NCBI GenBank assembly: GCA_014529385.2
Contig: CM043958.1
Location: forward strand, 142,846,734 to 142,910,733
Reading direction: 5' to 3'
DNA: 64,000 nucleotides
Source: Adiantum capillus-veneris
Taxonomy: Eukaryota > Streptophyta > Polypodiopsida > Polypodiales > Pteridaceae
Shown: positions 33,369 through 43,550 of the stretch, one piece after another
How positions within the stretch are numbered: position 1 is the first letter of the stretch
Layout: each line of letters opens with the position of its first letter
Made by a program: the position numbers and the translations under genes
Notes under the pieces: generated by a model
Databases searched by the model: none
What the model saw: the letters and a program-made list of their open reading frames with translations, nothing else
What the model was told of the DNA's origin: nothing

Positions 33369-33819
33369 TATGTTAACCCCCAGGTGCATACATAGCATAA
33401 GGAGGCACAATGCACTGAACACGGGGGCTCAACAATAGCCCAAGAGCGAACTAAGGCCGGGTCTATAGTGGCCGGCGTCACCAGTAAATCCGACTCAATA
33501 CATATACCACGAGTGAGGAGAGACTCATCTCGACTCGGGGAGCCAACACGGCTCAACCAAAAAAGGAGTAGGATATGGTTTGGAGCACTACGGCTCACCC
33601 TATCTTGCATACAGAATGTGGGCTCAAGCCCCACTTGGGAGACCAGCCAAATAACCTCAAAAAGCGTCGACACTCTGGCTCAGCTGAAACCAGGTGGAGA
33701 GTAAGTATTCCACAATCCATGGCGGGTAAAAGCACATTCACAGCCCACTGCGGGCATCAGCCATAAGCCAAAAGTAATGCAAGGGCCTTGTGCCCAATGT
33801 CCTGCCAAAACTGTCCGAA

Positions 33820-34041
33820 GCTGTCCTATCTACCACACGCAGCCCCTGTCTGATTGATATTGCCTGCAACAAAGGCTACCCCGCAGGGTGCAGAGCATGT
33901 ACCACGTGGAATATAGAGAATGCAGCCCTAGCTGTCCTGTCTACCACACGCTGCCCCTGTCTGATTGATATTACCTGCAACAAAGGCTACCCCGCAGGGT
34001 GCAGAGCATGTACCACGCGGAATATAGAGAATGCATCCCTA
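33820..34041. repeat. 111-bp tandem duplication inside the LTR
   Basis: Two near-identical copies start at 33820 and 33931 (GCTGTCCTRTCTACCACACG). Because 111 is divisible by three, it produces a spurious 37-residue repeated frame. Confidence 0.9.
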
Positions 34042-34127
34042 GCGGGCTCTGCTCCTGCTTCAACCCCTGTAGGAAGATAGATTCCACACAGCCCCTGGCT
34101 GGAATAACCTGCACATCCGTACTCATC

Positions 34128-34131
<4 letters not shown>

Positions 34132-34180
<49 letters not shown>
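34132..34180. repeat. (GA)n microsatellite, about 49 bp
   Basis: Uninterrupted GA dinucleotides. Confidence 0.97.
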
Positions 34181-34184
<4 letters not shown>

Positions 34185-34383
34185 GTACCTGTCTTTACTT
34201 CAGAGTAGAATAGATTGCGAGAAGAGAAGGTTCAATAAAGTAGAAGAAATTGACGTCGAGTGCAGAGAAAGAGTGAGAAAGTGGGAGAAAGAAAAGTCAC
34301 GATCTCATTTGTGTCTTTTCGCTAACGTGGCATAGCTCTCCTTTCAGCTTTCAAAAAACGTCGTTAGGCTAACTACCCTAAAC

Positions 34384-35085
34384 ATAATTCCTCTGATGAT
34401 TCAAAAAATACCAAAATTTCCCCTCAAGAGACCAAAGAAGCAGAAACAAAAGGTATGAGATGAGAAAATATAAACAAAGGGCCGAAATTGAGAAGAAAGC
34501 AAAGAAGCTATTCCAGGAAAAGGTGAAAGAAACTGAAAGCAAAATCAAGGAAACCACCGTGAAATTGGGAGGATCAATTTTGGTTGACAAAATTTTTGAG
34601 CCAATTAATGCAGCCTTGGAAGCTTACCAAGCGGGACTTAAAGCACGCCAAAACATGGAAAACGAATGGAAAACCTATCCTTCTCCAGACATGGAAGCAA
34701 CTAAGCTTGAAGCTTATCAAAATTTGGTAAGAATCACGCAAGAGATGCTGGAAAAACAGAAACCCAAGCTCAAGAGTATGGCAAAACCTAAGGAGCTCGT
34801 GGTAGAAACCAATAAGGAAAATTCCGAAGCGGTGGTAGAACCCCACCTTGAAACAAAAGAGCCAGAACTTATAGTGCCAAACAACGAAGATGCCTTAGAC
34901 AAAATTCCATTCATAGAAGACTGAGATTGGCCAGGACACTTATGGGAAAAAGTTAGAGAGATTAATGATGGGAGCCTAACTTTGAAGTCAGATCCTATAG
35001 AGGAAGTTTGGCTAGACAACCTACCTCTTGATATGGACATGGATGACAATCCTTGTATGGGCATTGCGGATTTGAAGCTTTAGGA
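34384..35085 (+). pseudogene. gag: G5 gag-pol linker, lysine/glutamate-rich coiled coil
   Basis: Plus frame continuing from the right edge of the inserted LTR: EIEKKAKKLFQEKVKETESK, EAYQAGLKARQNMEN, then an acidic tail (DALDKIPFIED) and DWPGHLWEKVREIND beyond a stop at 34922. It directly precedes a retropepsin, so it is the end of gag or the gag-protease linker. The beginning is lost to the left, where a copia-type LTR abuts. Confidence 0.6.
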
Positions 35086-35094
35086 ATGTCTAAA

Positions 35095-36120
35095 CCATTG
35101 ACTTTGAAAACACTACCCTCTTACTTCGGAGATAACGAAGATGAATCCATAGTGTGTTAAACCACTCAGGTAAAAAGAGCGGAACATGCCCTAGAAGTAG
35201 ACAACATCTATTCAATCATGGCTACACCCATCCAATGCACTCTTACCTTAGGAGAACTGTTGAAAATAAGGCCATATTTATGGAATGATGTACATAAAAC
35301 TCTCAAGAAGGTGGGAATAACATGGCTAATCGCAAAAAAATTGGAAAAATCGAAACACGAAATGGAGACCAAAGAGATTCGATCTGTTCCAATGAACAAC
35401 GTTAGAGAATAATATGAAGGGGAAGAAGGAAACACAACCCTTCCAGCGAGATATAATGATATAGAAACCATGGCAATACTGGATAGTGGGGAAGGGATAG
35501 CCATAGCCACGAAAGCAGTATGGGAATCCTGGGCATAACCAACCATTAGACAAACTCGAATGAAATTGTAATTGTTTGATGGATACATTGAAAGACCCTT
35601 ATGACTGCTTGAAAAAGTGATAGTTAATTCCTGTGGGATTGAATATCAACACACTTTTCCCATAGTAGACTTTGGTAAGAAACTTAATTACAAAATCATC
35701 TCGGGAAGCTTCACCTTTCATGCGACAATTACAACTCACCCAAGATTGGGGAAACAATTATCTGTACTTGAAGCAAATGGGATCAATAACAAAGGTTAAT
35801 CTAAAAGAACACACTTATAGAGATGTCATGAAAACGCCCATACAAGAATTCGATTTAGTCTCTTCGACTGAAACTAAGCTTCCATATTGGTTGAACAAAG
35901 ACACTCCTATTTGGATGTGCGGAGCTTCAAAAAATGGGAGCTTAAAAGGAGAAGAATTTATATTAGAAAAGGATTGCACAGATGAAGCCTATGTACTTGA
36001 ACCCTTTCGAGAGCATTTTTTTGAGCCATTTGAGTGGACTCAAATTTTAGCAACAATGGATGTATGTGTAAGTATGGCTATGCCTACTTAATTTTGCAAT
36101 GAGGACGGCTATAACATAAT
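35095..36120 (+). pseudogene. pol: G5 protease (first retropepsin)
   Basis: Leading segment TLTLGELLKIRPYLWNDV, then catalytic ETMAILDSGEGIAIATKAVW (D-S-G near 35480), then IVDFGKKLNYKIIS and, in another frame, PFMRQLQLTQDWG, the closing strand of the fold. WLNKDTPIWMCGASK and EPFEWTQILATMDV follow. The position before RT is the normal one. Stops and two frameshifts break it. It would cut the G5 polyprotein. Confidence 0.75.
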
Positions 36121-36690
36121 TCCCATCCAAATGATCTCAACCATTCACATTGAAGACAAAATTTTGGAATCCAAGGACTTGATGAAAGTTCAACAAGTCT
36201 TTTCAGACCTCTACTATGATGCAACAGATGAGTTAGAAGAACATTCAGCGACCTCATATGATTTGGGGTTGGAAAAAGAACATGTGAGAGCTAAACTACT
36301 CATGAAAGGAGGGGCAGAAAAGTTTTTTGACTTTCCTAACCAGAAACCAAGAAGACAGAAATGGTATAAATGAAAAAGAGACACAAGAAACTTGAAATCT
36401 AGATCTATGCCATCAGTCTCTAGTAGAACACAATTCCTGATGCAGATAGATGCATATGATTGTGTCAAGGACAAAATCACTGGTAGATATCCTTTAAACG
36501 AGAATCCAAAAATGACAAAAACATTGAGAAAAGCGAGAAATGAAACTCAAGAAAAACCTAAAAACCAGGACAAGGGTTCAACCATGACACGAGTTGAGCG
36601 AAGAAAGAAATATCAAGTGTTGAAGAAAGCTGTAAGGAGATATATACAACTGAAATGGAAACCATTGAAGAGGATAGTAAAGATGTAATG
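36121..36690 (+). pseudogene. pol: G5 spacer between protease and RT
   Basis: Frames MISTIHIEDKILESKDLM, YDATDELEEHSATSYDLG and, after frameshifts, a basic stretch (KTLRKARNETQEKPKNQD). No known domain. Contiguous with protease and RT and acidic then basic, so probably a hinge of the polyprotein. Confidence 0.5.
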
Positions 36691-37572
36691 AGCGTTCCAT
36701 CCCACTATAAGAAATATACTCTCCAAAATCAAACAATCATAATCAAACAACTTGTCAAGGAACTACGAAAACAGGGTGAGTCATGTGAAGGACCTGAAAA
36801 TGCAAAAAAGATAGATCTGGCCGAACCAAGAGAAGAGCCTAGACCAGTCTACATAGAAAATGACCTTACAAAAGAAGAAGAAGAGCTTTTGCTAAGCTTA
36901 CTGAAAGAATACCGAGATATATTTGCTTGGTCTTATAAGGATCTCAAGGTTGTTGAGCCAGAAATCTGTCAACATATCATACCTGATGCGAAACCAAGTA
37001 GACAAAGGCCATACACATATAATGAAACATTTGCCAGGAAGATCAAGGAAGAGATTGAAAAGCTAAAGGAAGCCAAATTCATTTATGAAATTGAACACAT
37101 AGATTGGGTGACTCCAAATGTGGTAGTCCCCAAGAAAAATGAAAAATTACGAGTGTGTGTCAATCTGAAGAAAGTGAATGCATCTACCATTAGAGACAGC
37201 TTTCCTCTTTCGATCACTGAGCATGTTTTAGAGCGAGTTACAAAAAAGAAGCTTACAGCTTTTTAGATGGCTTTTCGGGATACAATCAAATCTTGGTTGA
37301 CCCCAAAGATCAACATAAAACTGCCTTTGCAATTGAATGGGGTATTTTTGCCTACCGGGTTATGCCTTTTGGGTTAACTAATGCTCCTGCCACCTTTTAA
37401 AGATTGATGAGCCACACTTTTAAAGAATATCTTACGAATTTCTTGGAAGTATATATGGATGATCTATGTGTACATTTGTCAATCCAGGGTGATTATTTTG
37501 AACACCTCAAAAAGGTATCCGAAAAATGTAGACTTTATAGAATTTTCTTAAAATCCTGAAAAGTGCACATTC
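36691..37572 (+). pseudogene. pol: G5 reverse transcriptase
   Basis: LLKEYRDIFAWSYKDLKVVE precedes the RT. Palm motifs: WVTPNVVVPKKNEKLRVCV, DGFSGYNQILVDPKDQHKT, RVMPFGLTNAPATF, and a catalytic block reading VYMDDLCVH. Frameshifts lie near 37260 and 37400, and stops near 37400 and 37555. The FAWSY sequence before RT is typical of Tat/Ogre-like and related non-chromovirus gypsy lineages. Confidence 0.88.
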
Positions 37573-38345
37573 ATGGGTAGACAAGGAAAAATTCTTGGAC
37601 TTATAGTGTCTAAAAATGGCATAGCTACTGATATGGATAAAATTCATGTTATTGTTGATTTGCCTAGACCGACAACAATCAAGGGGGTTCAAGCCTTCAT
37701 GGGACATTGTGGATATTACAAACGGTTCATTTACATGTACGCTATAATTGCAAAACCCATGTATAGCTTGATTACACACTTTGAATGGACTGGCAAGTGT
37801 GAAGAATACTTCATGAAGCTTAAGCAAGCTCTCACTTCAGCTCCAATACTGAAAGCACCAAATTGGAATAAGATATTCCACATACATGTAGATGCTTCCA
37901 ATTTTTCCATCGGATGTATACTAGCTCAACCAGGAAACGAGAAAATTGATTTTCCTATTTCTTATGCTAGCTGACAGTTGAATATGGTAGAGAAAAACTA
38001 CACCACCACTGAAAGGGAAGGACTAGGAATGATCTATGCCGTAAAAAAGTATAGACATTACCTATTAGCAAACAAATTTGTGTTCTTTGTGGGCCACCAA
38101 GCCTTATTATACTTGGTCAACAAGCCATGCAACACAGGAAGAATAGTGAGATGGTTCATCATTCTTCTGGAATTTGATTTTGCTGTAGTTGTGAAAAAGG
38201 GAACCACTCATCAAAGAGCAAATCATTTGTCAAGGATTATTTCAGGAGAACCACCTAAAGGAGGAGATGATGATCTACTAGATGCATATCTGTTCTCCGT
38301 GGAAATGATCCCTCGATGGTCGAAAAACATGGTATCATTGATGAC
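37573..38345 (+). pseudogene. pol: G5 RT thumb and RNase H
   Basis: ILGLIVSKNGIATDMDKIHV, VQAFMGHCGYYKRFI, then RNase H: FHIHVDASNFSIGCILAQPG (first Asp), NYTTTEREGLGMIYAVKKYR (Glu), and HQALLYLVNKPCNTGRI, ending KKGTTHQRANHLSRI. One stop lies at 37972. Well preserved for this window. Confidence 0.88.
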
Positions 38346-38346
38346 C

Positions 38347-38660
38347 ATAGCTTAAGTGGATTCCCAAATACCAATTCTTATTAAAATCGGATTAATTGAG
38401 AAATCGACTATGTATCAATTACTAGCTAGCAGGCTATACAAAAGAAATAGAGATGGAATATTGATTTTCTGCATTAATCATGAGGAGAAAAACCAATACC
38501 TAAGTCAAACACATATTATCGTAGTAGGGCTTCACTTTGTTGAAGACCAAACTATGCGATGAATCTTGAGACTTGGAGTATTCTGGCCAACTATGAGGAG
38601 TGATGTTCATTTTTTTGTAAAAATTTGTCCTCAATGTAAAAAAAAACACCCATACCTCAT
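38347..38660 (+). pseudogene. pol: G5 first H2C2 zinc module
   Basis: After a KRNRDGILIFCINHEE segment, a complete H2C2 pattern: H-x6-H (HIIVVGLH), then LGVFWPTMRSDVHFFVK, then C-x2-C (CPQC). The usual place for one such module is directly before the integrase core; here a second one follows 110-130 residues later. One in-frame stop lies at 38560. It would bind zinc at the integrase amino end. Confidence 0.75.
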
Positions 38661-39056
38661 GTGACATTGTTCCAAATATCACTTGTTCCTAAGTGGAGTA
38701 ACTATCTAGTTACTTACTTATCAAGCCGAACATTTCCTGAGGATATGAGTAAACGCCGTCATAGAGAAATTGAAACAAAAACAAGAGACTATGCTCTTAT
38801 TGGGAACTATTTGTATCGGAGAGGTAAAGATCAACATTTGCGTCTTTGTGCAAATGAAGATGAATATATTCCTATTATAGAACAAGCACATGCTAGATTA
38901 GCTGGAGGTCACTTTTCTATTGGGACCACCGCAAGAGCAATCTTAATGGTAGGCATATGGTGGCCAACACTTTTTGCAGATGCCAAAGAATATGTTCAAA
39001 GGTATGATGCTTGTCAACAAGCAAAAATTCCAACCCGTGTAGATAGCATGCCCTAA
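38661..39056 (+). pseudogene. pol: G5 second H2C2 zinc module, one Cys lost
   Basis: SSRTFPEDMSKRRHREIE and GNYLYRRGKDQHLRLC lead into H-x6-H (HARLAGGH), VGIWWPTLFADAKEYVQ and Y-x2-C where C-x2-C is expected (YDAC). This is the usual gypsy pre-integrase order repeated a second time in the same pol. The frame is open for 131 codons. Confidence 0.8.
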
Positions 39057-39790
39057 AGACCAATGATGGGTGCTAGAGCTTTCGCAAAATGGAGTATCGT
39101 TGGCCCAATACAACCACATGCTTATTGAACCCAAGCTCAATATATCATTGTAGCTACGGACTATTTGACCAAGTGGGCTGAGGCTAAAGAAACTCAAAAG
39201 AATAACGCCAGAACCACCGCCGCATTCTTATATTAGTGTGTGTTCAGAAGATATGGATTGCCAATAGCAATTGTCAGTGATAGTAACTCATTTTCTCAAT
39301 GAGGTAATTGAGTATCTGCTTAATGAATTTATGGTCATCCATAACAAATCAGCTCCCTATCACCCACAAGCAAATAGACAAGCTGAGCATACGAATAAAA
39401 GTCTTAGCTAGGTATTAATTAAAGTGGTTAGTTTAGGAAGGAGAGACTGAGAAATGAATCTCCATGTTGCTCTATGGAGATGTAACATGGAAATAGACAA
39501 GCAAATAGACAAGCTGAGCATATGAATAAAAGTCTTAGCTAGGTATTAATTAAAGTGGTTAGTTTAGGAAGGAGAGACTAGGAAATGAATCTCCATGTTG
39601 CTCCATTTGAATGAAACTCTATGGGCTTATAGAGTTTCATTCAAAACAGTTTTAAATGTTACACCCTTTAACCTTTTTTATGGTCTTGATGCCATACTGC
39701 CAATAGAATTTCTATTGCCGACACTAAGGGTAACTAAGGATCTTGAGTGGACTAGACATGAATTGTCAGAGAGACTTCAAGATTTATAAA
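39057..39790 (+). pseudogene. pol: G5 integrase catalytic core, damaged
   Basis: QYIIVATDYLTKWAEAKETQ, AAFLY, YGLPIAIVSDSNS (second Asp) and YHPQANRQAEHTNKS (Glu region) are recognisable. The first Asp is lost (KWSIVGPI where WxIDFVGPI is usual). A 131-bp tandem duplication starting at 39371 and 39502 repeats the Glu region. It then continues LWAYRVSFKTVLNVTPFNLF. Confidence 0.8.
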
Positions 39791-40174
39791 AGCTAGATGA
39801 CCAAAGGCTAACTGCTGTAGCTCACATCTATGCACAAAAGAAAGAAACAAAAACAGTTTTTTGATTCCCATCTAATAACAAAAATCTTTGAAAAAGGGGT
39901 CTTAGTTTTAATCTATCGCCTTAAGCAACACATTCCCAAATTTAAGAAAAAAGAAAAAAAATCGTTTATCATTGAAGATGTATCTCCAAGTGGAGTAGTT
40001 AAGTTGTCCACCCTAGGTGGTGAACCAATGGCTAATTGGATTAGTGAATGTCGTTTAAAGAAGTACAATTTTCCACTAACCAATGAATTTCTAGAAAGGA
40101 TGCATGCAGCTAAGCAAAGAAAGATAAAGCGACAACAGGTTATTGATGAATCCCAAGAAGAAGCTCAACTTTGA
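39791..40174 (+). pseudogene. pol: G5 integrase C-terminal domain
   Basis: FDSHLITKIFEKGVLVLIYR, KKSFIIEDVSPSGVVKLSTL, MANWISECRLKKYN: an SH3-like integrase C-terminal domain without chromodomain, ending with a basic/Glu-rich tail. The last frame closes at 40172. Confidence 0.75.
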
Positions 40175-40700
40175 ATACTCAAAAGGAAAGTTGCTCTCAA
40201 GAATCAACAAATACCTATTCCCATCAACACTCTAGAACTAGATGACCTACAATAGGAATTGCAAAAAGATGCAGTGTCAACAAATAATGAATGGTTAGAT
40301 GGAATGGACCTTCGCATCAAAGTACAACTGAACAATCATAACACAAATGCATTGGTCGATACAGGAGCTCGAGTAAATGCAGTCAGTTATTCCACTTATT
40401 AGAAAGCAACAAGTCAGTCTTTGACAATAGGAATAGCGACTATCAAAGGATGCAACAAGAACCCAACACCGACATTGGGAGTAGTCAACTTAAATATTAT
40501 AGTACACAGATGTTCATGTCCTCATCAATTTTTATTCTTACTAGATGAACACATTAATGAAAGAATGATTCTTGAATCTCATGGATGCGGACATACAAGG
40601 CAGTACCAGATTGGGATACCAATCAACTCAAGCTATCACCTATCGGTGGACAACTCATTGTTCCAATTGCACCAAGCAAAGAGGAATGGAAAGGAGGTTA
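40175..40700 (+). pseudogene. Second retropepsin-like module downstream of G5 integrase
   Basis: IKVQLNNHNTNALVDTGARV contains a canonical D-T-G-A active site (near 40360), then NAVSYSTY. LGVVNLNIIVHR, FLFLLDEHINERMIL and, after a frameshift, DWDTNQLKLSPIGGQLIVP resemble the later strands (usual ILG.PW...IDW) of a retropepsin. A protease after integrase is abnormal for gypsy. It may be a second protease of this element, the start of a further ORF, or a fused piece of another element. Confidence 0.6.
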
Positions 40701-41385
40701 CCAACAGAGAAAATCATAGAGTAATCAATCTTATCCATCTTATCAAAAAGCAAATGCTACAAGTAGCATGCAATGATTTAGGAAAATTTGGCTACTAAAA
40801 GCACAGCTTAAGGACAAGCCGATTCAAATCTGGGTGTCTAAAACATCATCTATAGTACCGAAGATGATTCCAAGGTTCAAAACACAAAGAGGAGCATATC
40901 CAAGCAAGAAACCTAACATAAAAATGGGTTTGGAAGAAAAAGGAGCACTTATCTTCTCCGCAAACTGTAAAACTGATCAAGCAATGGAGAGTTAAATCTC
41001 AGAAGACTCCACTACACCATTTTGACCAAAACAAAGCAAGATATCAATGGTGGGTTAAAGATTAACAACAATCATTATTGATACCAACAGCTCAAGAAAT
41101 TAGCGTGCCAAAGCATCCTGATAGCACAATCAAGCAAAGAGTACACAAGCTACAAGATTTGCTCTTTGGAAGACGACATCCGAAAACCTCGACATCAGAA
41201 ACCCTTGAGTTAATTACTCAAGACCCAACTCTAGCATAATGGTTTTAATTGCATTGATCTTCAAAGCATGGTAGAGCCAACCAAGGCTATGCATAGACAT
41301 GATTGTTCAACCCATGCACACAGTCATCCCGGAGTACGCCATTTAGGAGGGGTGGAAGGGAACTAAGTAATTAAGGGCAATGTTT
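40701..41385 (+). other. G5 region after the second protease
   Basis: EEWKGGYQQRKS reads on briefly; beyond 40800 the frames are broken. A purine run GGAGGGGTGGAAGGGAA lies at 41347-41363. No other feature seen. Confidence 0.4.
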
Positions 41386-41403
41386 GAAGAGGGAGGAAAA
41401 AAG
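41386..41403 (+). promoter_or_regulatory. Polypurine tract of G5
   Basis: GAAGAGGGAGGAAAAAAG ends five bases before the LTR start TGTTAA. The similar purine run at 41347-41363 is an alternative. Confidence 0.6.
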
Positions 41404-41408
41404 TTTGA

Positions 41409-43550
41409 TGTTAATGTGTGATTTTTTGCAAAATTACCTAATAATATACTTACAAATCATCAACAGGAAAAACTAAACTGATAATATCTCCCCGATGAGT
41501 GTAAATAATGTATATTATATCAAAAAATCATCAAAAAATAGTCTTTTTTGGTTATTTTTTATCATTTTTCTTGATATTGGGACTTAAAATGGAGAAATCC
41601 AACAAAAGATAATAAGTTCTGTTTTTCAATGGATTTTCTTAATTATTGGATTTTCACTTTGTTTTTTTAGCACATTTTGTTATTTTCTTTGATTTTTTCA
41701 ATAAACAGGTCAAAATTTTATAATAAATAGAAAATGACCTTAGATGGAAAAACTGAAGATACGCTGATGATTAGAAGGACAAGGTGGACATACAAATTTT
41801 TTTTCAATCAAATCGGCAGATGGAAGCGGGAAGCGTAAATTAGGCGGCCATACCTACTTTTGTAGAATTCTTGCAGAATGAGCTACAGGAATCCGATTGA
41901 GAAATTTTTTGAGTATAGCACAGATTTCACGGCCTAGTAGGACTAACAGGGGAATTTGGGAAAAAATGGTTCGGGAAATCGAGTATAGATATCCAGGGTA
42001 GTCTAAAATCACCTCATTTCTACTTGTCGAGAGCTTTTTGACCTTCTTCGCACGCATTTTTCGGAGTCCACAACTGCCCGTTTACAGTGCCGTCTCACAC
42101 AAGACATGAGGGATAAGTTCTATAATTATCAATGATCCATTCTATATGGCCGGTAGCTAGTCTAAAACCCATGAAAAAAACCCTAGAATCTGAGCAGTGC
42201 ACGAAGTCCTACGATCGAAAATTGATCATAGCGGCCTGTCAGCTCAACCAAAGACGAGACTTGAACTATAGCATGCCACTAAATATTATAACACTTCTAT
42301 ATCACCAGATGACCATTCGGGAGGGATCGAGGGGGTACGAAGTAGAAAAGCTAGGCTTTTGGCAGATACCAGAATTGGATTCTGACTCCACAGACAACTT
42401 ATAGACTGGGTCTATACACAATGCATATGGTTGGATTCATAAAATCAATCAAGTCAAGCCCTCGAAAAGTAGAAAACAACTCAAAGGCTACAAAGCATCA
42501 AATTTGACATACGAAGTCAAACTGACTCCAAATGGGCCAAAATTGGATGAGTTGTTTCAAGACTATGTAGCGGACAAGTCCATATTAGCCTCAAAAGTGA
42601 CTAACCGACTCCAGAGGCCATATAGTCACAAAAATCGGCAGTTGACAAAGCACAAAGTGATGCCGGCAAGACGAAACTTTACCAAATTCAATTTAGGACT
42701 TGTTTTAGGTGTATTGAATATGTTTAGGTCAAAATTTTCAAGTTTTGCCAAAAAGAAGTTACCTGCAGTAACTAATTGTGATTATTTACTTTTGCAATTT
42801 TTTGGCTTGAAAATGATACCATCACCTCATCTATCACTTGTGCACACCTTTTACATGCCACATTTAAAGTATGAGCCAAAATGATCAAACATAACTTGGA
42901 AAATAATCAAAAAATGCAAAGAAGTCCTTCCAATGCAGATTTTGAGTTATCATTCACATCTTTTGATCCAAATCACCTCATGTCACATACACAAGGTCTA
43001 CATCATGCCTAGAACCAAGTTACACAAAAAAATGTTCATTTTGATGAAAAAGTTAATAATTGCGATTATTTACTCTTTTGCCAAGATGGGGGGAAATAAA
43101 AAGTCTTTGCCTTCCTAGGACCAAAGCACATGATTTCCTAAGCCCACTAACCAAGTTTGAACAAATTTGGAGCTCAAAATCTCAAGATTCCTTTATATCT
43201 ACTGCTTCAGAGACTGAAAGCCTAAATCTGGTACCATTCTCATCTTGTGCACTCAAATGAGCCCATATTTCAATCAGAGTATCTAATTGATATATATTTC
43301 AAGCCTATGATGCCAAAACTACAAAAAGTTGAAAAAATTCATCAGCTGTAAATAATCGTGATTATTTACTTTTGTTGCAAATTTTTGCTTGGACTTTATG
43401 AATTTGACCTTTACATGTTTTTATGCATCTATGCATGTTCAAAATTGATTTGAAGCAAATTGGACTCAATTTGTGAGCAATTCTGACTCAAGGACATTTC
43501 AGAGCGGTAATGGCAAAATTTTCTAACTTTGGCACTCTATTCAGTTAACA
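41409..43550 (+). repeat. G5 3' LTR (about 2.14 kb)
   Basis: Begins TGTTAA and ends TTAACA, perfect 6-bp inverse ends, after a polypurine tract. AT-rich. GATTATTTAC blocks at 42780, 43064 and 43360 mark three imperfect ~290-bp units. No partner 5' LTR is in the window, so this rests on ends and context. Confidence 0.6.

Larger units (their letters stand above)
33371..34383 (-). repeat. Copia-type 5' LTR (about 1.0 kb)
   Basis: Left edge TGTTAACC fixed by the PBS. The right edge, at CTAAACA (34377-34383), is inferred from the TGTT...AACA rule and the resumption of G5 gag reading to the right. Contains a 111-bp tandem duplication and a GA microsatellite. Confidence 0.65.

Noticed and set aside
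33790-34080. 96-codon ORF with a 37-residue repeat
   Set aside because: Product of a 111-bp tandem duplication inside an LTR; no start context or homology.
41347-41363. Purine run as the true G5 polypurine tract
   Set aside because: The following sequence has no TG start nearby; the tract at 41386-41403 is closer to TGTTAA. Kept only as an alternative.
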